Below are positions 5,715 through 11,171 of a stretch of DNA of 11,171 nt, piece after piece. This DNA is from Lachnospiraceae bacterium (GTDB taxonomy: Bacteria; Bacillota; Clostridia; Lachnospirales; Lachnospiraceae). The first letter of the stretch is position 1. Each line of letters begins with the position of its first letter. Under the pieces are notes generated by a model. The model was given only the letters and a program-made list of their open reading frames with translations. It made no database searches and was not told the DNA's origin. Made by a program: the position numbers and the translations under genes. The stretch covers positions 1 to 11,171 of the forward strand of contig JAFVEU010000116.1 of the NCBI GenBank assembly GCA_017475845.1, written 5' to 3'.

Positions 5715-7121
5715 TCAGGGATTCGCTGAAAGAAGGGAAGCAGCCCTCGGATAATCACCTGCCCCGTAGGCAGCTGTTCCCTTTTTGAAAACATCGGATA
5801 CGATCTGTGCTCCCGAAGCGCCTCCCCAGAGACAGTAATCCTTAGTCCCGACCTTAAGTACATCCGCATTCTCATGGATAATGGCGATGGCCCGCGCCAG
5901 ATCCTCTCTTGCTTCCTTATCTCCGGGCCGGTACTTAAGCGCAAAGGTGTTGTACCCCTGCAACGACAGCTCATAAGCGTGATAAAAGCACTGCCCCGCA
6001 GTAAATTCACCGGCCGTATCATCCACACAGACGATAAAGGCTCCTCCCGGGGTACCCTTAAAGAAATATAACCCGGCGTTCCCTTTGGCGGGATCCCTAA
6101 GCTTTTCAAAGTTGGAATAGAGGTCATAATAGGCGGCGGAATCAGCGTTAAGACCCTTAAAGAACAGGGGGAGCCCATTATAGATGTACTCCAGTCCCGC
6201 ATTCATATCATGCATCCCGCCGTTCTTTTTATAGTAAAGAAGATGGTCAGGGGTGAAAACACTGCTCCTTTTAAACATCTCGTCCATAAGGAGATCCACC
6301 TGTCCCTGCTCCGCATCATTGGTGCCGGTGCAGGAATAGATAAAATACCCCCGCTCATTGAGCCTGTTTTCCCTGATGAGCTTTTCAAAGAGGTCGCAGT
6401 TCTCCTTGGGATGATACTCTCCGTATCCTCCGTAGTACCAGCAGGAGCAGCTCATGGGCAGAAAATACCTTATGTAATCATAATTATGGCAGAACTGGAA
6501 CCAGGTGGTGACAGCCCCCATTGAAAAACCCCCGAAGGCCCTGTGATCCCTGGAAGAAGCCAGGCCTTTTTTCGAAGTATCCATGGCATAGGTATGGTAC
6601 TTTCCTTCCACCGCAGGCATCAGGTCATTTAAGAGATCCCTGTGGAACTGCCGTACCTCGCTGTCTGACTGTCTGATGTCCTTTGGCGCATTATCCGGAT
6701 CAAAGGTGGCAGCCACAACTATCATGGGAGAGATATCTCCCTTTTCTATCATGTTGTCTAAAAGGTTCTTCGCCAGACCTCCGCCATAGAGAAAGAAGGA
6801 ATCCGCCGTTTCCCCGAGGCCATGCATCATATAGAAGATATCATAGCGCTTTGCCGTATCATTTCCGTTATATCCATAGGGGAGATAAACAAGAGCCTTT
6901 TTCTGAACAGTCCTGCCGTCACCGGCATAATCCTTTGATGTGTACCGGATCTCCGTTACCACTCCCTGCTTTGAAGCGGCCGAACGGTATGAGTCGGGAA
7001 TACCCTTAGTCCACCCTCTCTGGGCAGCAGGGGTAAAGGGGGCATAGCCAGATAAGAGTAAAGCGCAGGAGAGCGCCATTATAAGAAAGATAACCTTGTA
7101 TCCAAACCTTCTGACCATCAT
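5715..7121 (-). CDS. Exported CE1-family esterase with a truncated second hydrolase domain
   Basis: Predicted extracytoplasmic serine esterase of the esterase-D/feruloyl-esterase type, likely removing acyl groups from a polysaccharide. Residues 1-30 are a signal sequence with the hydrophobic core VIFLIMALSCALLL. It ends LSGY where a lipobox would read LSGC, so lipidation is not expected. The catalytic domain (~52-322) shows YMMHGLGE at 97-104, nucleophile elbow GFSMG with Ser200, a probable Asp269 in TGTNDAEQ, and His304 in GGMHDM. Residues ~346-468 resemble the start of a second alpha/beta hydrolase (GYNTFALKYRPG at 389-400). There the oxyanion region reads DDTAGEF, the elbow is scrambled to GASGA, and the protein stops before the Asp and His would appear. 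The ATG overlaps the upstream stop by 4 bp (ATGA), implying translational coupling with the glycan genes. Confidence 0.85.
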   Translation of the reverse strand: MMVRRFGYKVIFLIMALSCALLLSGYAPFTPAAQRGWTKGIPDSYRSAASKQGVVTEIRYTSKDYAGDGRTVQKKALVYLPYGYNGNDTAKRYDIFYMMHGLGETADSFFLYGGGLAKNLLDNMIEKGDISPMIVVAATFDPDNAPKDIRQSDSEVRQFHRDLLNDLMPAVEGKYHTYAMDTSKKGLASSRDHRAFGGFSMGAVTTWFQFCHNYDYIRYFLPMSCSCWYYGGYGEYHPKENCDLFEKLIRENRLNERGYFIYSCTGTNDAEQGQVDLLMDEMFKRSSVFTPDHLLYYKKNGGMHDMNAGLEYIYNGLPLFFKGLNADSAAYYDLYSNFEKLRDPAKGNAGLYFFKGTPGGAFIVCVDDTAGEFTAGQCFYHAYELSLQGYNTFALKYRPGDKEAREDLARAIAIIHENADVLKVGTKDYCLWGGASGAQIVSDVFKKGTAAYGAGDYPRAASLLSANP

Positions 7122-8755
7122 TCTTTCCCGGCCTTTTCCCCTGACTTTTTCCCTTTGAAGACCAGCACTGCCATGACCAGCAATAAGGAGAGGAGGGATA
7201 TGATATCCGCAGCCCTCTGCAGCACCGTACCTCCGTAATAAACCCTTACGGAATCCGAGCCTCCTGTATATACCCTTACGCAGCCGTTCTTCCCGCTGCC
7301 GTCCACCTTAAGGGTCCTTCCCTGTCCGTCCTCTGCACTGTAGCCGGGATAAAAGATCAGCGGCACATCAACGTAAGCGCTGTTAAGGGATGAGACAGTT
7401 ACGGCATTCCCCTGTCTCAGCGCCTCATGGTCCCTTCCTTCCGCGTCAAAGGCCGTGTCCCTGTCATTTCCAAGCTTATTCCTGTCCGATACGGCTTTCG
7501 GCAGCCACTCTCCGCCTATAACACTCTTGGTGAACTTCACTTCGTTGTAATAATCATCGGAGTACGAATAATAACCCTCCTCCGTCCGGTTTAAGTTTGC
7601 CACTGCGGAAACCGTCATTACTGACAGCACCAGTATCACAGCCAGTTCCTTTTTTTCAGCTGCCTTTGCAATATAGATCCCCGCTGCCAGTGAAAAGAGA
7701 AGGCAGCTCATGATAAAGAGCCTCCAGGGAAACTGTACCGCTGAAACAAGGCCGGACAGCCTTTTCCATGGAAAGAGTCCGGTGGTAAAAAGTGTGAAAA
7801 CAATACCGGCCAGGGCAAAGATATCCGCAGTGCGGACCTTCTCATCTTCCCCGTGCTTTATAAGGAATGCCGGGAATAAAAGGATGATCAGGGCTATCCC
7901 CATCCTGCCCGCGCTGTTTTCGAAGATCTCCCTAAGTAAAAGCTTTTCATAATCCACATCGAAAATGGATTCAGCGTATTTGAATTCCATGAGTGACATC
8001 TGCTCCATGACCGGAAGCCAGTAGAAGCAGGTAAGAGCCGCTGTGACAAGGGCTGCGAGGAAAAGCTTAAGGAGGAGCTCCGGTTTTTTCATAAAGACCC
8101 GGGCCCTGACAATGAGATATCCTATGCAGAACAGGATGCAGAATACCGTGGTGAGGGTGTGGCAGAGGAGAGTTCCCGCCATTCCCGCCATAATGAGCCA
8201 GGGCTTCTTAAAATCCTTTTCCGTCAGGTCGTAAAGCCCGGCAGCAACGAAGGGGATAAAGATAAAGGCCGTGAATTCCCCCACTGCCGCTCTGGTGTAG
8301 ATATCGTCCATATGATACTGGCAGAGGGTGTAGCAGACCGCCGAGATAAGTGCCGCCGCAGTGTTTTCACTGATATAGAGGGCACAGAAATACATGGAGA
8401 CAAAGGCCACGATGACACAGAAGGCCACAAATATATGATAGGAAAGCCCGATCCCCGCTCCCATGGAACGGAGGACGGAGGGTATATACAAAAGGAAGTC
8501 GGGATAAAACATGGAACTGGCGTATCCCTCTCCTCCAAAGAAGAGCATATTTACCCTTAAGAAGGGAGCTCCGTTAAGTATCCCGGTCTTTAAGGCCTCA
8601 ATCCTCAAAAGATGGTAGTCAATGTCATGACCCTGTATGCAGTTCACGGAAAAGAGAGGAAGGCAGGCAAAAACAAGTGTCACCAGCGAAACCGCCAAAG
8701 CAAACACCCTGCCGCCATCTCTTCTTTTGTTTCCAAACAGCTCCTGCATGATCAC
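7118..8755 (-). CDS. Polytopic GT-C/YfhO-like membrane protein of the glycan cluster
   Basis: Large integral membrane protein, 545 residues, with about 10-11 hydrophobic segments (roughly 17-37, 103-125, 132-147, 160-176, 187-216, 228-247, 285-299, 311-325, 344-363, 369-387, 515-533). After the first segment an extracytoplasmic loop carries GHDIDYHLLRIEALKTGI (42-59), the Asp-containing motif style of GT-C glycosyltransferases, and FYPDFLLYIPSVL. FYWLPVMEQ at 244-252 and the C-terminal domain (388-512) with VPLIFYPGY recall the YfhO and '6-pyruvoyl-tetrahydropterin synthase-related' membrane families. A role in adding a sugar from a lipid-linked donor outside the membrane is inferred. The listed start is GTG, overlapping the upstream stop as GTGA; an ATG two codons later (8749) is an alternative, with AGGTGA close by. 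It overlaps the esterase by 4 bp. Confidence 0.82.
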   Translation of the reverse strand: MIMQELFGNKRRDGGRVFALAVSLVTLVFACLPLFSVNCIQGHDIDYHLLRIEALKTGILNGAPFLRVNMLFFGGEGYASSMFYPDFLLYIPSVLRSMGAGIGLSYHIFVAFCVIVAFVSMYFCALYISENTAAALISAVCYTLCQYHMDDIYTRAAVGEFTAFIFIPFVAAGLYDLTEKDFKKPWLIMAGMAGTLLCHTLTTVFCILFCIGYLIVRARVFMKKPELLLKLFLAALVTAALTCFYWLPVMEQMSLMEFKYAESIFDVDYEKLLLREIFENSAGRMGIALIILLFPAFLIKHGEDEKVRTADIFALAGIVFTLFTTGLFPWKRLSGLVSAVQFPWRLFIMSCLLFSLAAGIYIAKAAEKKELAVILVLSVMTVSAVANLNRTEEGYYSYSDDYYNEVKFTKSVIGGEWLPKAVSDRNKLGNDRDTAFDAEGRDHEALRQGNAVTVSSLNSAYVDVPLIFYPGYSAEDGQGRTLKVDGSGKNGCVRVYTGGSDSVRVYYGGTVLQRAADIISLLSLLLVMAVLVFKGKKSGEKAGKE

Positions 8756-9783
8756 CTGCGTTTCAGGATAAGATGGATCTCGGATGCAAATTCATTCTTA
8801 TCCACCGTCTCCTGCAGCTCGTCTATCATCTTTACAAACTTCGGTGCAAAATAGTCTTTAAGCCTTCCGTTTCCGTTCTGCTCCAGGCTTACGCAGAGCA
8901 TACGGTAAAGATCCATCATGTCCGATCCGAATTTCCAGCTTTTCAGCTCCTCAAAGCCCATTTTCTCCGACATGTACTCCAGGGATGAATCGGAAAAGAG
9001 ATGGGTGTGGGTCCCTCCCGCATGGCGGTTGTAGCAATGCTGGTGAGACGCTTCAAACACGCAGCTCATGGAGAACATGGGGACTGACAGGAACACGTAT
9101 CTTACGGATCCGTTATCCCTTATGGCTGAAAGGATCTCGTCCAGATTGATTATGTGCTCGAAGACTCCGATAAAGGAGAGCACGTTGGCATCGGTGTTCT
9201 TAAGGATTCCGGCTATTTCCCGGCTGTCTGCCTGCTTTAGGACTTCTTCTCCGTTCATCTTATTTGCGAATTCCACCTGGGATGAGGATATCTCTATACC
9301 CGTGGCACTGACCCCCATTCCCCTCATGGCTCCCACGAAGTAGCCGCTTCCGGCACCGTCGTCCAGAAGCTTTATATCTTCTTTTGAAAGCCCGTCCTCC
9401 TTAAGTGCATCAATCAGAAAAGCGGCCTTGGGCTCATATATGCTCTTTAAGCGGTTCCTGTACTTTTCCCTGTCTTCCTCGGAATAGTTATTCTCGTAGG
9501 AATCTATGAGGTAGACCCTGTTGGCGAAATCCTCCGTGTCCTCATGGGCACTGTTCACATGACCGCACACCGGGCAGAGATAGTAGTCCATTCTCTGGCT
9601 CTTATACAGGGGCTCCCCGCTTATGGGAGCATGGCATATCTTGCACTTTTCCCTTTTTTTCTGTATAAGGAGCGCATCCGCCTGACGCGCGGACATCTCC
9701 AGCATGCTGTCGTTATGCTCAAAGAAATCGCTCTTTATGGAGAGGAGATTTCCCAGAGGTTTTCCGTATTTCCTGTTCTTCAT
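8752..9783 (-). CDS. Class I SAM-dependent methyltransferase with N-terminal zinc ribbon
   Basis: Predicted methyltransferase acting on a sugar or glycan intermediate. Residues 1-45 are a charged N-terminus. A zinc ribbon follows with CKIC at 47-50 and CPVC at 70-73. A Rossmann domain then has SAM motif I LDDGAGSG (140-147), the acidic ribose-binding Glu164 at the end of GIE, and the post-motif GVFEHI (206-211) common in small-molecule methyltransferases. GTHTHLFSDSSLEYM at 257-271 is typical of the C-terminal part of this group. The Cys4 ribbon plus SAM fold recalls sugar C-methyltransferases such as NovU/TylC3, but no substrate can be assigned. The start at 9783 (343 aa) is preferred because AAAGGG lies just before it; an ATG at 9798 would add five residues and has no ribosome binding site. 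It overlaps the next gene by GTGA. Confidence 0.87.
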   Translation of the reverse strand: MKNRKYGKPLGNLLSIKSDFFEHNDSMLEMSARQADALLIQKKREKCKICHAPISGEPLYKSQRMDYYLCPVCGHVNSAHEDTEDFANRVYLIDSYENNYSEEDREKYRNRLKSIYEPKAAFLIDALKEDGLSKEDIKLLDDGAGSGYFVGAMRGMGVSATGIEISSSQVEFANKMNGEEVLKQADSREIAGILKNTDANVLSFIGVFEHIINLDEILSAIRDNGSVRYVFLSVPMFSMSCVFEASHQHCYNRHAGGTHTHLFSDSSLEYMSEKMGFEELKSWKFGSDMMDLYRMLCVSLEQNGNGRLKDYFAPKFVKMIDELQETVDKNEFASEIHLILKRR

Positions 9784-9853
9784 ACATTTCCCTTTCAATC
9801 ATCGAAAGCCATGCAATTCCGATGCCGCTTCATGATGCGGATCCGGCCGGCTC

Positions 9854-10786
9854 CTAAAGCCTTACCCATCCCGGAATGGTCTTTGTAAAGCTGTCTTTTT
9901 CCTTCAGATACTCCTTAGGATATATTATCATATTATCCGCTCTTTCGTTTAAGAGCCCGGCCCACTCGGAAAAAGTGGAATTTGCCGTGATAAGACACTT
10001 AGCCTTGCTCATAAGGAGCATGTCGATATAGCTCCTGTCCCCGGAATTAAGGGTTACCGGGGTCTTTTCCGGGATCCAGTCAAAAGCGGTGGTTATAAAA
10101 TCCTTGTCGTCGGAGAAAATATATATCCGGGGATCCCCGTATTTTTCTCTGGCCATATCCACTGCTTTTTTATAATAATCCATACCGAGATTGATGAAAT
10201 CCTCCGTATATCCGGGATTTAAGTAATCTCCCCTCCTTACATGGATGCAGAGTGAACCCCCCTCCCTTATCTCTCTTAAAAGCTGTTCGTTCTCTTCCCC
10301 TATCACTTCCTTCTTTTCGGAAAAGGACAGGGCGGAACGGAGCTTCGGGAGGTCATCCTTATAATAGGCCTCGTCCAGAAAGTACCCGGTTATATAGAGG
10401 TTCCGTCCCTTCGGAAGGTTATCTATCCTTGCTTTAAGGGTATTCTCCTTTTCCCTTCCGGTCTCGGATATATGGTTCCTTTCAAAATGCCTGCCGGCGC
10501 AGAGCCTTGTCACACGGTTAATGAAAACATTAAGCTTACTGCTTCTTGGAAGGGCTCCGGAGCAGCAGTAGACTTCAAAGAGTCCGGCCTTTTCAAAAAC
10601 AAAATCAGGATTGTCTTCTCTCCTGAAGAGCTTTTCCAGCTCAAAGCCCTGATGGGCGCTGTTAAAGCTGTACCAGGAAATATCCGCCAGGATCCTTTCC
10701 TCCGGGTACCTTTTCCTTAAATATGTGTAAAAGGCGTACTGGAACATCTGGTTCCCGAGCCCGCTTGTAAACCTCTGTATATACAT
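9854..10786 (-). CDS. GT11-family fucosyltransferase (alpha-1,2-type)
   Basis: Cytoplasmic GDP-fucose-dependent glycosyltransferase of CAZy family GT11, predicted to add fucose, usually alpha-1,2-linked, to a galactose-containing acceptor during polysaccharide assembly. The 310-residue length is typical. The N-terminal family signature GLGNQMFQYAF is at 9-19. The donor-binding motif IHVRRGDY is at 181-188. FSDDKDF lies at 224-230, and the C-terminal motif CLITANSTFSEWAGLLN at 264-280. The family most often has FSWW where this protein has FSEW, which may be a natural variant. No strong ribosome binding site precedes the ATG, and the upstream glycosyltransferase stops 30 bp earlier, so translation may depend on upstream ribosomes. 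About 67 bp separate it from the methyltransferase start. GDP-fucose synthesis genes (gmd, fcl) are not in the window. Confidence 0.93.
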   Translation of the reverse strand: MYIQRFTSGLGNQMFQYAFYTYLRKRYPEERILADISWYSFNSAHQGFELEKLFRREDNPDFVFEKAGLFEVYCCSGALPRSSKLNVFINRVTRLCAGRHFERNHISETGREKENTLKARIDNLPKGRNLYITGYFLDEAYYKDDLPKLRSALSFSEKKEVIGEENEQLLREIREGGSLCIHVRRGDYLNPGYTEDFINLGMDYYKKAVDMAREKYGDPRIYIFSDDKDFITTAFDWIPEKTPVTLNSGDRSYIDMLLMSKAKCLITANSTFSEWAGLLNERADNMIIYPKEYLKEKDSFTKTIPGWVRL

Positions 10787-10816
10787 GATATTTCTATGCC
10801 GCTTCTTTCGCTCTTT

Positions 10817-11171
10817 TTACTCAGACCGCCTCATCTTCGGACGGCCGAATCTCACATGCAGATAATACTTAAGGCAGGGAAAGAACATTCCGGCGGTTTC
10901 TGCCGAAGGGTGCCTTACAAATACCGAGAGCGCGGTCTTAAACTCCCTGCCGGCTCTCTTCAGGGCATCCCTGCTGAGTCCCGCATTTTCTTCCACCCAC
11001 TGCATCATCTTCCGCTTCAGGTCGCATTCCTCTATAAGGTAGTTCCGTTTAAGCTTCCTGGAGTTCCAGCTTTCGCCTCCCTCCTTTGCCACAAACCTGT
11101 GTGCCACCATCACATCATCAAAGCGGAATATCTTCCCCTGGAGAAGGATAAAGGTGAAGATGACCCCGTCA
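10817..11171 (-). CDS. C-terminal part of a family 2-like glycosyltransferase (partial, 5' end outside)
   Basis: The minus-strand frame is open from the right edge to the TAA at 10819-10817, giving the last 117 residues of a longer protein. The first visible part reads DGVIFTFILLQGKIFRFDD, then VMVAHRFVAKEGGESWNSRK. This resembles the end of the GT2 catalytic domain, where an ED/GD-containing helix is followed by a hydrophobic stretch, G-K-I-x-x-x-DD and a Y/H-R-x-H-x-GG-SW segment. The basic, helical tail (…KYYLHVRFGRPKMRRSE) could lie near the membrane. The internal GTG at 11113 and ATG at 11110 are therefore not the real start. It is probably the preceding gene of the same glycan operon. 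The family assignment rests on a fragment. Confidence 0.72.
   Translation of the reverse strand, partial: DGVIFTFILLQGKIFRFDDVMVAHRFVAKEGGESWNSRKLKRNYLIEECDLKRKMMQWVEENAGLSRDALKRAGREFKTALSVFVRHPSAETAGMFFPCLKYYLHVRFGRPKMRRSE

Noticed and set aside
5690..6202. 170-codon minus-strand frame overlapping the esterase 3' end, considered as a frameshifted continuation of its truncated domain
   Set aside because: It is Ser/Arg/Pro-rich with no hydrolase motifs and overlaps the correct frame for almost its whole length. Its few codons past the esterase stop do not restore the missing Asp/His part.
10817..11113. Separate 98-residue gene starting at the GTG at 11113
   Set aside because: The same frame continues open to the window edge with glycosyltransferase-like sequence, so this is the end of a longer gene.

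Overview
The window looks like chromosomal DNA from an anaerobic Gram-positive Clostridia member, most likely a Lachnospiraceae relative. That is an inference from four things: a clostridial-type 56-residue 2[4Fe-4S] ferredoxin, strong AGGAGG-type ribosome binding sites, a perfect HrcA/CIRCE operator in front of a small heat-shock gene, and gene families common in that group. Every gene I can support is on the minus strand, so transcription runs from high to low coordinates.

Right part (11171 down to 5715): a compact surface-glycan gene cluster. In transcription order it holds the 3' end of a family 2-like glycosyltransferase (entering from outside the window), a GT11 fucosyltransferase, a class I SAM methyltransferase with an N-terminal zinc ribbon, a large polytopic GT-C/YfhO-like membrane protein, and an exported CE1-type esterase. 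The last three genes are joined by 4-bp stop/start overlaps. The set fits synthesis, modification and export-side handling of a fucose-containing cell-surface polysaccharide. The esterase carries a second, truncated and apparently inactive alpha/beta-hydrolase domain.

Middle part (5712 down to 2196): housekeeping metabolism. A stand-alone TrpB2-type tryptophan synthase beta chain has its own good promoter touching the esterase 3' end and a strong downstream hairpin. It is followed by ptsI (PTS Enzyme I, without ptsH nearby) and by the small ferredoxin, which ends in a textbook intrinsic terminator.

Left part (2059 down to 1): an Hsp20 gene with a perfect CIRCE operator whose loop and distal arm contain the -35 box of a near-consensus promoter, then an acidic lipoprotein of unknown function with two hairpins after its stop (one a clear terminator). 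The last ~370 bases hold no convincing gene. They contain inverted repeats and three copies of a 54-bp tandem repeat that runs off the left edge.

I see no CRISPR array, transposase, phage gene, rRNA or tRNA, and nothing I can defend as a wholly new system. The most distinctive items are the tandem repeat, the two-domain esterase with a decayed second domain, and the CIRCE/promoter architecture.
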